A stretch of DNA of 64,000 bases from Hemicordylus capensis (GCF_027244095.1 NC_069670.1:16449320-16513319); one strand, 5' to 3'. Shown: positions 32,901 to 40,224, counted from the first letter of the stretch. A program made the numbers and translations. The notes: generated by a model not told the origin, from the sequence alone.

Positions 32901-33109
32901 CTGGTGGGGAAAGGCTTCCAGACGGTTCAGCCAAGGTCGCGTTCCCCTACCTTGGGCTTCTAAAACTGTCTCTGCCCTCTCTGATCTCACTTTCCACTCC
33001 CAAGTCCTAACTGGGCCAATCTGGTTGGAGGATCTCTGGGGGATTAGCAAATAAATCTTCTCGCTAAAGCGCTTCTTCTCCTCGGCCAGCCCAAGGGCTG
33101 AGTCTCCTC
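22945..33109 (-). CDS. Kizuna-like coiled-coil / acidic protein gene (multi-exon; 5' end unresolved)
   Basis: A chain of exons on the minus strand is supported by GT/AG sites and by reading-frame phase. Confident exons are 31617-31455, 31014-30943, 29026-28931, 28132-28066, 27867-27163, 27053-26989, 26189-26069, 24450-24413 and 23018-22945 (stop TGA). From 28132 onward every junction is in phase. The N-terminal part is a predicted coiled coil. The fragments EEKKRFSEKIY, ESRAWTRNQQLLWDVSRLEA, RRKRDYEEFLEHL and AGMRQGFYGDP line up in order with kizuna SEKKRLDLEKKLY, SEKKAHTRNQEYLKRFERVQ, KLKLEYETQIKKML and AMSRGLYHP. The rest is acidic, low-complexity and disordered-looking. Kizuna is a PLK1-regulated centrosomal protein; a centrosomal or ciliary role here is inference. 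The link from exon 28931 to 28132 and the first coding exon are not resolved. It could instead be another testis/cilium coiled-coil gene. Confidence 0.6.
23111..23285 (+). repeat. 5S/tRNA SINE, short form with good tRNA head
   Basis: GGGGCCATATCTCAGTGGTAGAGCATC keeps the A box and CAAGTTCAATCCCTGG the B box. First of three in tandem orientation within the last intron of the kizuna-like gene. Confidence 0.9.
23325..23522 (+). repeat. 5S/tRNA SINE, short form
   Basis: GTGGTAGAGCATCTGCTTGG head; full 3' end GAAGGCAGCTTCCTGTG. Confidence 0.9.
23531..23672 (+). repeat. 5S/tRNA SINE, short form, internally deleted
   Basis: GGGGCCATAGGTCAGTGGTT head with the B-box region deleted. Confidence 0.8.
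23895..24150 (+). repeat. SINE-like family B, near full length, with (GTTT)n
   Basis: TGCTAACTGGGCAAAGAGGC through a GTTT array (24026-24062) to CTATACCGCCCTTCGAAAAA and an AATAAATAAATAA tail. Confidence 0.75.
24173..24385. repeat. SINE-like family B, inverted head plus forward tail
   Basis: 24173-24270 is the antisense head (GCCAAGTTAGCAGGGG at its end); 24276-24385 is a forward tail (GCGAGCCCTTTGGGGACAGG). Confidence 0.75.
24413..24450 (-). CDS. Kizuna-like gene, micro-exon J (38 bp)
   Basis: This short exon runs from CTTCTCTCCAG to CCAG|GTGAGT and encodes DLKSQAVVRSFP in the only phase that joins exons I and K without a stop. Confidence 0.65.
24547..24720 (+). repeat. CR1/L2-like LINE 3' end
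   Basis: GGCATCTGGTGGGCCACGGG and GGCCTGATCCAGCAGGGCTG, the same 3' end as the antisense element at 53509. Confidence 0.75.
24751..24955. repeat. Composite of two 5S/tRNA SINE pieces
   Basis: 24751-24813 is antisense 3' end; 24831-24955 is a forward B-box-to-3'-end piece with CTGCTGCTGCCAGTCAG. Confidence 0.75.
25540..25760. repeat. AT-rich interspersed repeat with TATACCGCCC motif
   Basis: CTATACCGCCCAAAATGCAA then an A-rich tract (ATTAAAACATTTCAACAATT). Related pieces lie at 42755, 55725 and 57060. Confidence 0.6.
25858..25980. mobile_element. Palindromic MITE
   Basis: Arms GGACTACAACTCCCATCATC and GATGATGGGCGCTGTAGTCC with end CAGGGCTGCACAC. No clear target duplication. Confidence 0.75.
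26069..26189 (-). CDS. Kizuna-like gene, exon I (poly-Glu)
   Basis: This 121-bp exon runs from TGTGTGCAG to TCAAG|GTAGAT and encodes EPVCGG, a run of about 12 Glu, then DCEADMDIEAALTPHSNKPE. The Glu run is a GAG/GAA triplet array in the DNA. Confidence 0.72.
26360..26578 (+). repeat. 5S/tRNA SINE, long type with central deletion
   Basis: 5S head TGCTAAGCAGATTCTACTTT; the tRNA-like centre is missing, jumping from GGGGCC to CAGTAACCTTGGAG. Confidence 0.88.
26717..26972 (-). repeat. CR1 LINE 3' fragment
   Basis: Antisense GAATGGGAAGGGACCTCGGA and CGCTTCCTAATGTCTAGCCC, classic CR1 3' features. It abuts exon H. Confidence 0.75.
26989..27053 (-). CDS. Kizuna-like gene, exon H
   Basis: This 65-bp exon lies between GGGTGGCAG and GCCG|GTAAGT. 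In frame with exon G it reads HGSPQTSSLRQESLLAAKQT, then QA. An old CR1 fragment ends only about 20 bp beyond the donor. Confidence 0.7.
27163..27867 (-). CDS. Kizuna-like gene, long acidic exon G
   Basis: This 705-bp exon runs from TTTCTCTTTCTAG to GAGCA|GTAAGT, open throughout (about 234 codons). It starts RFPVLLKEEAIPFIQRSRAV, then becomes extremely rich in Glu, Gly and Asp (runs of GGGGEEEEEEEGERG and GGGGDDDDNNKKKG). No folded domain is visible. The composition comes partly from GAG/GGA triplet expansion, so length is probably variable between individuals and species. Confidence 0.75.
28066..28132 (-). CDS. Kizuna-like gene, exon F
   Basis: This 67-bp exon runs from GGCAACCAG to GAGAG|GTACTA and encodes MKAKHGDAVILNEECAEMSW plus E. 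Its last two bases complete an Arg codon with the first base of the acidic exon. Confidence 0.7.
28287..28475 (-). repeat. 5S/tRNA SINE, short form
   Basis: Antisense copy with GGGAGTGACTGAACCTGGGA for the B box and CGCATGCAAAGCAGATGC. Confidence 0.85.
28667..28760 (-). CDS. Kizuna-like gene, uncertain exon E
   Basis: A donor GCGTCAG|GTACGG at 28667 closes an open frame ending SSQATMLPGLLWGDAS, whose last base fits the phase of the next exon (28132). The acceptor is not clear; several AG sites lie between 28690 and 28850. This may not be a real exon. Confidence 0.3.
28931..29026 (-). CDS. Kizuna-like gene, exon D
   Basis: This 96-bp exon runs from TTTCTCCAG to CCG|GTGAGG. In phase 0 it reads GFYGDPRRMRRPGPLLVKRD, then ACLRLPNFGQAP, and joins exon C in frame. 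The GFY-x-x-P start resembles the kizuna GLYHPATIFMG block. A second open frame (FLWRPQEDEEAW...) would fit the next downstream exon better in phase, so the frame choice is open. Confidence 0.5.
29270..29655 (-). repeat. 5S/tRNA SINE split by a MITE
   Basis: SINE halves 29270-29332 and 29477-29655 are continuous in the family consensus (CAGTxTTGTCTACAGTGAC), so the MITE at 29333-29476 jumped into it. Confidence 0.88.
29333..29476. mobile_element. Palindromic MITE nested in a SINE
   Basis: Ends CAGGCCCTGCTCAAC and GTTGAACAGGCCTG. Flanks GTCGACAG and ATCTACAG match at 6 of 8 positions and correspond to one SINE target, GTCTACAG. Confidence 0.85.
29660..29905 (+). repeat. SINE-like family B copy
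   Basis: TTGCTAACTGAGCAAAGAGG to GTTGAAAAACAG, with a 30-bp insertion near GGGGACCGTG. Confidence 0.75.
29924..29965. repeat. (GT)n microsatellite
   Basis: Uninterrupted GT run grown on the tail of the family B copy, followed by TACACATATA repeats. Confidence 0.95.
30026..30084 (-). repeat. 5S/tRNA SINE, 5S head only
   Basis: CATCCAAATGCAAACCAAGG and GACCCTGCTTAGCAAAGGGG in antisense. Confidence 0.75.
30943..31014 (-). CDS. Kizuna-like gene, exon C
   Basis: This 72-bp phase-0 exon runs from TTTTATCTCAG to CAG|GTAAGT. It encodes RDYEEFLEHLRRDPQRQQSA followed by GMRQ and continues the coiled coil of exon B without a phase break. Confidence 0.75.
31455..31617 (-). CDS. Kizuna-like gene, coiled-coil exon B
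   Basis: This 163-bp exon follows a long pyrimidine tract ending CTCTCGTCAG and ends at AGGAAG|GTGAGA. It encodes 54 residues including LCRAWTELCIRESRAWTRNQ, a helix-favouring segment with hydrophobic heptad positions. The TRNQ block is the best local match to kizuna (KKAHTRNQEYL). Confidence 0.7.
31749..31830. mobile_element. Partial palindromic MITE (second subfamily)
   Basis: GTTCCCTTTAACAGGAATTC end with ACTACAACTCCCATAATCC; matches the left half of the element at 32090. Confidence 0.65.
32090..32220. mobile_element. Palindromic MITE (second subfamily)
   Basis: Inverted ends GTTCCCTGTAACAGGAA and CCGTTACAGGGAACA; arms CTGCAACTCCCATAATCC and GGATGCTGGGAGTTGTAG. Confidence 0.8.
32951..33109 (-). 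CDS. Kizuna-like gene, candidate N-terminal exon A
   Basis: The open frame reads ALGLAEEKKRFSEKIYLL after acceptor GATTCCAG. Possible donors are AAA|GTGAGA (exon end 32991) or CAAG|GTAGGG (exon end 32951). Neither joins the next exon in the expected phase, so a small exon or another donor is missing. The frame stays open upstream to an ATG at 33275, inside the likely GAL3ST3 3' end. Confidence 0.35.
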
Positions 33110-33237
33110 CTGGAATCCCGGGCTCAGTGGGGCCACAGCCCCCAATGCCCCACACCCCTCCAACAAAACCCACCCTTCCAACCGCTAAAAAGCAAAACAG
33201 ACTCCAAACACAGGCCAGTTTTTCTATCAGTTCAGGC

Positions 33238-33243
33238 TTTATT
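33238..33243 (-). terminator. GAL3ST3: Candidate GAL3ST3 poly(A) signal
   Basis: AATAAA on the minus strand, 1.4 kb past the stop codon. Two further antisense AATAAA hexamers at about 34003-34015 come from the tail of an inserted SINE-like repeat and could give a shorter 3' UTR. Confidence 0.5.
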
Positions 33244-33504
33244 TGGCCTCCTGCTTCTCCTTCGGGAAAACACACCGAAATTGTTCTCTTCCGGGTTACA
33301 AGCTTCTAGGGCCGTGGGAGAACAGATACCGGAGCCGAACCCGGGCGAGTCCCCAGCAGAATGGACGGGGGAGGGGTCCCAAATAAACAGCCAGCAAGGA
33401 GGAAAGGACTGCTACTCTGGAGCCGAAGATAAGAGGGTGGGAAATGGAGCAGTGGTGCAGGCATAATCTGCACATTCGGAGGCGGTAGGGAGGAGAGACC
33501 CAGC

Positions 33505-34085
33505 TGGCTGAGCAAAGAGGCACCTTTCAAAGTGGGGATTCTCTAGTATTTAGTAGGTGGGGAGCAACTGTCCCTAATCCCAGCACAGCACCCCTCCAGT
33601 GGCTGTTGCCGGTATCTAGCTTTATTCCTTCTTTTTCTTTTTAGACATAGGAACATAGGAAACTGCCATATACTGAGTCAGACCATTGGTCTATCTAGCT
33701 CAGTATTGTCTTCACCGACTGGCAGCGGCTTCTCCAAGGTTGCAGGCAGGAGTCTCTCTCAGCCGTATCTTGGAGATGCTGCCAGGGAGGGAACTTGAAA
33801 CCTTCTGCTCTTCCCAGAGCGGCTCCATCCCCTGAGGGGAATATCTTGCAGTGCTCACACATCAAGTCTCCCATTCATAGGCAACCAGGGCAGACCCTGC
33901 TTAGCTATGGGGACAAGTCATGCTTGCTACTACGAGACCAGCTCTCCTCTCCCGGTGACGGGAGACGGTGAGCCCTTTCAGGACAGGGAACCATCTTGGG
34001 TGTTTATTGTTTATTTTTTCGAGGCAAACCGCTTCGAGGACTTTTGTCGCGAAGCGGGATATATAAATATTTGGAGGAGTAGAAG
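33505..34085 (+). repeat. SINE-like family B copy split by a 5S/tRNA SINE
   Basis: Head 33505-33640 and tail 33960-34085 (GTGAGCCCTTTCAGGACAGG) are joined in other copies. The insertion sits between them, in the presumed GAL3ST3 3' UTR. Confidence 0.8.
33645..33945 (-). repeat. 5S/tRNA SINE, full-length derived type
   Basis: Sense with respect to GAL3ST3 would be reversed: the SINE and GAL3ST3 share the minus strand. Little diverged from the copy at 3241. Confidence 0.92.
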
Positions 34086-34650
34086 AACTGGATGTCTCGG
34101 GTGAGGAGAAGGAAGGGGGTGCCTGTGCGATACAGGGAAATCACCACCCCAGTCTCCCCTCCTCTTCCCACAAGGAGGGTCAGGGGTGACCGCAAGTCCA
34201 GGAACGTTCCGAAGTACGGGAGAAACGGGGCCCAAATGGAATAGCCAAGCTAGGCCTCAAAAACCTGGCGATGAATCCACTCAGCCAAAGACACTTCACA
34301 CAGCAGCAGGGCGGGTGAGAGACCCGCTCACCCAAAGGCCGGGGTCCTGAGTGGTTACAGGGGAAAACAGGGTCAATATCCGACGGTCCAAAATCCCAAG
34401 GAAGAGTCACCAGCAAATTAGAAGATAGGCTCGCCTCCTCCCTCCCTCCTCCCAAAATCCGGGCCAGAAACCAAACGCTTCCCCCCACCCCAAACTAGGC
34501 ATTGCAAAGGCTCATGGGACAGCACAGAGCTGGGGCAAACTCAGCCCCCTGCCGGGCTAGCCGCAGGGAGGCGGGAAAGGGCCGGTCCGAAGCTGGTGTG
34601 TGTGCAGAGAAGAAGCCGTCTTCCAGGTCTTCCAGCTGCCACAACGGTGC

Positions 34651-35806
34651 TTAGACCGCCTTTGGAGCAGGGTGCCGTGGGGGTCGCAGCAGTCCACGGG
34701 GCGGGAGAGGCCGGTGGAGGGCCGCCCTCCTCCGGTTCCTCAGGCTCTGCTTCCGCAACAGGTAGCGGGAATACTGCACCTCCGGCATCACGAGTTTGAG
34801 GCACTGTTCGTCCAAGGGCGCCCCGGAGCCCGGGAGGTCGTAGCCCACAATGTCGACTTTGGCACTGGGCTGCCAGGGCCGGAGCTCTTTGTTCTTGATC
34901 TGCATGGCGGGGCGGAGCTGGGGACGCCCCCCCAGGCAGTGGCGGGCCAGGCGGGCGCAGGCCCGGCGGAGATCCTGCACCTCTTTCTGCACGCACTCCG
35001 GCCCCACCTCGCTCAGCTTGCGCCAGAAGGTGGCGTTGAAGTGGCCGTAGAGGCGGGCGTCGAGGGCGTTCCAGGCGCGGATCTGGGCCGCCACATGGGC
35101 CGAGGTGATGTTGAGCTTGGACTCCGGGCTGCGCATGTTCAGCTTGACGTAGAGGATGTCCTCCAGGTCCCACGCCAGGAGGCGACGCAGGAGGACCAGG
35201 GACTCGTCAAAGTATTCCGCCAGCATGACCAAGGAGAAGATGCCCTCCACTTGGCGGATGAACCCGGGCAGGTACTTGGCGTCGTCAGGGCTGTGGTCAG
35301 GGTCGCCCCCCAGGTCGAAGAGCAGGGTGTTGTGGGCGTACATGGCAAACTTCTCGTGGGGGCGGTAGTAGCGGTGCGGGTTGTCGAGGAAGGCCTCCAT
35401 GGATCCGTTGGGCACCCGCTTGAAGGCCGGGCAGTACTGGTTGTAGTAGCTGAAGAGCGATTCGAACATGGCCACCGGCTCGCGCAGGATGGTGACGTAG
35501 ACCGTGTCGTTGGGCATCAGGCGCTGGAGCTCGTCGCGGTTGAAGCGGAGGTGGCTGGCGATGAGGCGGGGCGGGAGGGTGTAGGGGTGCACGAAGCGGG
35601 CCGAGAAGTTGCGGGGGTAGCAGAACTGGTGGTCGCAGGCGTGGTGGGGCAGGGCCACCGTCAGGTTGTGCCGCTCGGCGAAGCGGAAGAGGAGGTTCTG
35701 CACGGTGGTGCTGGCCGTCTTGTGGGTCTTCAGGAAGGCCACGGCGGTGTGCTTGGGGCGGGCGGGCAGCGGCGGGGCGCAGCTGAAGAGGGGCGACTTG
35801 GGGAAC
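34651..35806 (-). CDS. GAL3ST3: GAL3ST3 coding exon 2 (catalytic domain)
   Basis: This GC-rich 1156-bp exon follows acceptor TGCTGGCAG and contains the whole lumenal sulfotransferase domain, ending with a TAA stop. The opposite strand is also open for 410 codons. That is a shadow of the GC-rich codon use, not a gene. Confidence 0.94.
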
Positions 35807-36925
35807 CTGCCAGCAGACAGCAAGGGCTGTGACTTGGTTGGCCGAGCTAAGCCACGCCCTCTTTCTAGCCCCACCCCTTTCGTTCTTCCTAACCTAGGTC
35901 CTTGAGACCAGGGTTTCTTAACCTTGGGCCCCTAGATGATGTTGGACTACAACTCCCACCATCCCCAGACGTGTCCTTTGTGGCTGAGGATGATGGGAGT
36001 TGTAGTCCAACAACATCTGGGGGCCCAAGGTTAAGAAACCCTGCTTTAGACACATTGCCCCTTCCTCTCTTTCTTGCTAAGAACCGCCCTTCTGTCCCCT
36101 TTGCCCCATCCTGTCCTGCTCACTGACTTCACTCAGCCCCTGTCGGAAGGGACCTTAGAGGCCATCTAGTCCAACCTCCTGCTCAACGCAGGAGATCCAG
36201 AGCTAGAGCACAGGATCACAGGATTCTACAGTTGTCCATTTGGAACCCTGGGACATTCACAGTGCTAGATCTCAGCATCTTAGACCTCGAAGGTCTTCTT
36301 GTCGGATCTGCTGCTCAGGGCAGGGATTTGCTATGGCAGACAAGGCTCTAGAGAGGGAGACCGGCGCACTGTCAAGCAGCTCCCACCTTCCTTTCTCCTG
36401 CAAGCCAAGTGTTTAAATCACACCCTCCTTCATTGTATCCTCCTCTTTGCTGCTTGGCTCCTCCCCTTTTCCAAACCCACCCCTTTATTCCCTATATCTG
36501 GCCCCACCCCCTTTCTCTGCCCCTCCCCCTTCCCATCACAGGCATTCATCTGGCCCCTCCTCTTCCTCTGGCCCCACCCTTTCCCAAGTCACAGGCATTC
36601 CTCTGGCCCCTCCTCTTCCTCTGGCCCCACCCCCTTCCCAAGCCACAGGCATGCATCTGGCCCCTCCCCTATATCTGACCCCACCTCCTTTCTCTGCCCC
36701 TCCCCCTTTCCAAGCCACAGGCATTCATCTGGACCCACCCCTTCTCAAGCCCCACCCCTTCTCAAGCCCCACCCCTTCCTCTGGCCCCTCCCCTTACCAG
36801 CCAAGGTGGGCACTTTGACGCAGAAGCAACGTGCCAGTGCTGAAGGCCAGGAGGAGGAGGAGGAAGGCCTTCTTGCGAGACAGCATCTTGGAGCTGTAGA
36901 GCAGCGCGGGCAGCACACAGGCCAT
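34651..36925 (-). CDS. GAL3ST3: Galactose-3-O-sulfotransferase 3, complete coding sequence in two exons
   Basis: Coding exons are 36925-36798 and 35806-34651, spliced within a Trp codon (TG|G), giving 427 residues (human about 431). The enzyme moves sulfate from PAPS to the 3-hydroxyl of galactose in N-acetyllactosamine-type glycans in the Golgi. Visible parts are a short cytosolic tail, a signal anchor at about residues 20-35 (AFLLLLLAFSTGTLLL), the 5'-phosphosulfate loop at 67-75 (FLKTHKTAS) and the 3'-phosphate loop at about 149-162 (ILREPVAMFESLFSYY). There are also N-glycosylation sequons (NLT, NFS, NGS, NIT, NAT). The conserved block RFAERHNLTVALPH and the end PEVQYSRYLLRKQ match GAL3ST3 rather than GAL3ST1, 2 or 4. 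A second in-frame ATG at codon 14 matches the human MMSRRK position. The gene is intact. Confidence 0.94.
35909..36043. mobile_element. Palindromic hAT-like MITE, intact
   Basis: Inverted ends CAGGGTTTCTTAACCTTGGG and CCCAAGGTTAAGAAACCCTG. Flanks CTTGAGAC and CTTTAGAC are an 8-bp target duplication with one change. Lies in the GAL3ST3 intron. Confidence 0.92.
36147..36230 (-). repeat. CR1 LINE 3' end
   Basis: CGGAAGGGACCTTAGAGGCC then ATCTAGTCCAACCTCCTGCT, antisense. Confidence 0.8.
36535..36760. repeat. Minisatellite, about 60-bp unit, in the GAL3ST3 intron
   Basis: Three to four imperfect copies of a pyrimidine-rich unit with the core CACAGGCATTCATCTGGCCC, followed by CTCC and TCTGGCCCCACC blocks. 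One copy carries a variant segment (TATATCTGACC). Confidence 0.8.
36798..36925 (-). CDS. GAL3ST3: GAL3ST3 coding exon 1 (signal anchor)
   Basis: This exon encodes MACVLPALLYSSKMLSRKKA followed by the membrane anchor and RQSAHLG, ending TG|GTAAGG. It parallels the human start MPPILQRLQQATKMMSRRKI. Noncoding exon sequence must precede it; none was identified nearby. Confidence 0.9.
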
Positions 36926-37147
36926 CCGAGGGACCTTATCCAGGCACGGCGCGGGTGCGGGTCCACCTCGTCATGGGGGCAAAGGGCAGGCAGTGGGTGG
37001 CGGCTTCCAGCTGCAACAGCGACGCCAGCCTTCCGCAGCAAGGGGCACCTGGGGAGAAGCACAGCATCCGGGGGACTATTTGCATGTGTGAACGCCTCCA
37101 CGGCAGGTCAAAGAAGCAGACACGCAGGGCCTGGGGAAAGACCAAGA

Positions 37148-37422
37148 AAGCTGGTCTGGTGGCAGCGAGCACGGGTCGTCTCCTCCGCTAAGCAGGGCCT
37201 GCCTTGGTTTGCGTTTGGATGGGAGACTACACGTGATGCGCTGCGTGGCATTCCCCCGTAGGGGATGGGGCTGTAAGCGGGAGAGCGTCCCAGGTTCAAT
37301 CCCTGGCAGCATCTCCAGGTAGGGCTGGGCGTCGGTCATCTTGGAGGAGCCGCTGCCCGTCCGTGCAGGCAATACTGAGCCAGACGGACCCATGGCCTGA
37401 CTCAGAAAAGGCAGCTTCCTAG
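37148..37422 (+). repeat. 5S/tRNA SINE, long, intermediate type
   Basis: 5S head CGCTAAGCAGGGCCTGCCTT plus a B box that is still GGTTCAATCCCTGG. Confidence 0.9.
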
Positions 37423-38185
37423 GCTTTTGTACCCGCTCAAGTCAACTCTCTCTCTCTCCCTCCAACATGGACACACAGAGAGACACTTGACGTAGGCAGC
37501 CAAGACATTCCGAGAGCAACCAAGCCACAGCCACACACGTGTGAGCCGTGCCCAAAGGGGCCCAAAGGGGCCAGGGGCCAACTCTCCCGCGGCCCTTCCG
37601 ACTCTTCGGCGTGCCCTCACTTTCCCGCCTCGTTCACGACTGCCCGCCCCCTACATGCTGGTGCCCGCCTCTGCTGCCCCTTCGCTTTGCCTCGCCCACC
37701 TATTCGCCGCAGAATCAACCCCGTTCTGATGGGAGGGGTCTGAAACCTAGGCTTCCCGGCTTTGGAAACCCTGTGCCTCAAGCCAAATGACTAATGGCCG
37801 GCTGGGGATCAGCCAGGGATCAGGGGAAGCCACTCTGCACATGCTCAGAGGCACTCTTGCTCGTTATTTCACCTCTCCCTGGGATGAACTCGAGCACGAA
37901 AAAAGTGCCAACCCCAAGTCCTGGCACAAACCCAACCCAGCACAACCTCTTCTTTTTGCACAGCTCCCGTCTCTTCCACTCACCACCACATCTTTCCCTT
38001 ACACATTTGTTACGACAACGACGACGAATATTTAGCTACCGCTTTTCAACAAAAGTTCCCAAAGCAGTTTGCATCAAGAAATATTCATTCATTCATTCAT
38101 TCTATTTCTATACCGGCCTTCCAAAAATGGCTCAAGGCGGTTTTATAAATATAAGTAATATAAATATAAATATAAACAAGCATCA

Positions 38186-38380
38186 TAACATCGGAAGCTG
38201 CCTTCTACCGAGTCCAACTCTCGGACCATCCAGCTCAGCACGGCCAACTCTGACTGGCAGCAGCTCTCCAGCCTTTCAGGCAGGGGTCTCTCCCGGCCCT
38301 ACCTGGAGATGCTGCCAGGGATTGAACCCAAGGCCTTCTGCATCCAAAGCTCTGCCTCTGACCTACAGCTCCATCCGCAT
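38186..38380 (-). repeat. 5S/tRNA SINE, short form
   Basis: Antisense with GGGATTGAACCCAAGGCC B box. Confidence 0.85.
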
Positions 38381-38589
38381 CGTTACTCTCCCCTGGGCTT
38401 CTTGACTGCATCCCCACACTCACACCTCCCGGCTGAGCGCGCTCAGCTTGGGGCTCTTCACCCCCCAAACAGCAAGCAAGGCTCCACACTGGAAGCAATC
38501 CATCGAGAGGGTATCTGGGCATGTGCAGAGTGCTTCTCTCTCGTCACCGGGTTACCGCAACCGGAGGGCAGGGGCTTCAAGGCCACGTT

Positions 38590-38755
38590 CCCCATTCGGC
38601 CACAAAACGCACTAGGTGACTTCTGGGCCAGCCACTTGTCTCTCAGCCTGACCTACCTCACAGGGTTGTTGTGAGGATAAACATACAACATGAACACCGC
38701 TCTGGGCTCCTAGGAAGAAGAGCGTGATATACATGTAACAAGCCAACAAATAAAA
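38590..38755 (+). repeat. Sauria-type SINE, 3' half
   Basis: CTACCTCACAGGGTTGTTGTG and CGCTCTGGGCTCCTAGGAAG. Confidence 0.85.
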
Positions 38756-38811
38756 CACAGAACATGGCAGGCCAGCCCAGGCTAGGATCCTGCTCTAGGT
38801 CAGGCTTTCCT

Positions 38812-39110
38812 AGAGGAGAGCTGGTCTTGGGGTAGCAAGCAGGACTTGTCCCCTTAGCTAAGCAGGGTCTGCCCTGGTTGCATTTGAATGGGAGACCAGA
38901 AGTGTGAGCACTGGAAGAGATTCCCCTTAGGGGATGGAGCCGCTCTGGGAAGAGCAGAAAAAGGTTCCCAGTTCCCTCCCTGGCAGCATCTCCAAGAGAG
39001 GGCTGAGAGAGAGTCCTGCCTGCAACCTTGGAGAAGCCGCTGCCAGTCTGTGAAGACAATTCTGAGCTAGACAGACCAAGGGTCTGACTCAGCATATGGC
39101 AGCTTCCTAT
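38812..39110 (+). repeat. 5S/tRNA SINE, full-length derived type
   Basis: Begins GAGGAGAGCTGGTCTTGGGG, ends GGCAGCTTCCTATGTCC. Confidence 0.92.
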
Positions 39111-39551
39111 GTCCCTGGGGGTCACACCATCAGCCAATCCGCCCACTTACCTAGACACAGCTGTCCCCCAAGGGATGGCTCTAAGTGGAGCCGGGGGGCC
39201 AATAGTCCTCCTTGGCACTCACAGGCCGAGCTTGTGCAAAAGCCAGACGCGGGGTCCCTTTCTGGCTACAACTGCGCCTCCTTTCTTCAGCTCAGCACCC
39301 CCGTGCCCGAGTCGGCTCCTTCCCCTCGCTCTTCGGCTCAGCACTTCGCCCCCACCGGCCGGCAAGGAGAGGAAACCGGAGACTGCCACCAAGTTCACCT
39401 CCCTCCGATCGACAGCAGATTAGGTGTCCCGGCGCTGGGATCGTTGCCCCAGCTCATTCCTGGACAGCCTCCAGACGCTCGCTATCTCACCTGGAAAGGC
39501 CGTGCCAGGAGTGCCGACGGTCTATGCCAGACTAGCCCTGCCACCTGGCCA

Positions 39552-39797
39552 AACGTAGGAAGCTGCTTCCTACAGAGTCCGGCCCTTGCTCCAGCTCGCT
39601 CAGTTTTGCCTTCACTGACTGGCAGCGTCTGCTCCAAGCTTACAGGCAGGAGTCTCTTTCAGCCCGATCTGCCAGGGAACTTGGAACCTTCTGCACGCAG
39701 GTGCTCATCCACTCGGCTCCGGGGCCACATCCCATCCCCTAAGGGGAATATCTTACCATGCTCACATGTAGTCTCCCATCCAAAGGCAAGCCAGGGC
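39552..39797 (-). repeat. 5S/tRNA SINE, long, diverged
   Basis: CGTAGGAAGCTGCTTCCTAC end; truncated in the 5S head and joined to a forward copy at 39798. Confidence 0.8.
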
Positions 39798-40224
39798 ATT
39801 GGAAAATATTCCCCGCAGGGGATGGGTCCGTTCTAGGAAGAGCACCTGCCTGCTTGGCTGCAGAAGGTTCTTTCGCTCCTTGAGCTTTTTATAATTTTCC
39901 GCTTTAATTTGAACCTAATAATTGTTTTTAATCTGACTTTAAAAACAACAATAATTTTATTATTTGTATCTGTCTCGTATCATATTGTTGTAAGCCGCCC
40001 CGAGCGGTATTGCACTGGAGGGGTGGGGAGGTATAAATATTTTAAATAAATAATAATAAATAATAAGGTCCCACGGTCCCTCCGTGGCAGCATCGACAAG
40101 ATAGGGCTGAGAGAGACTCCTGCCTGCAACCTTGGAGAAGCCGCTGCCAGTCTGGGAAGGACAACACTGAGCTAGATGGACCAAGGGTCAGACTCAGTAT
40201 ATGGCCGCTTCTTGTGTCCCTAAG
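39798..40224 (+). repeat. 5S/tRNA SINE interrupted by a LINE tail
   Basis: 39798-39868 and 40068-40224 are adjacent parts of the SINE. Between them sits 39872-40066, ending GGAGGTATAAATATTTTAAA and AATAAATAATAA. Confidence 0.8.
39872..40066 (+). repeat. LINE 3' tail inserted in a SINE
   Basis: GTAAGCCGCCCCGAGCGGTA with GGAGGGGTGGGGAGGTATAA, L2-type 3' end. Confidence 0.65.

Noticed and set aside
34600-35832. 410-codon plus-strand open frame over GAL3ST3
   Set aside because: It is the antisense shadow of a GC-rich coding exon. The minus strand has unmistakable sulfotransferase motifs.
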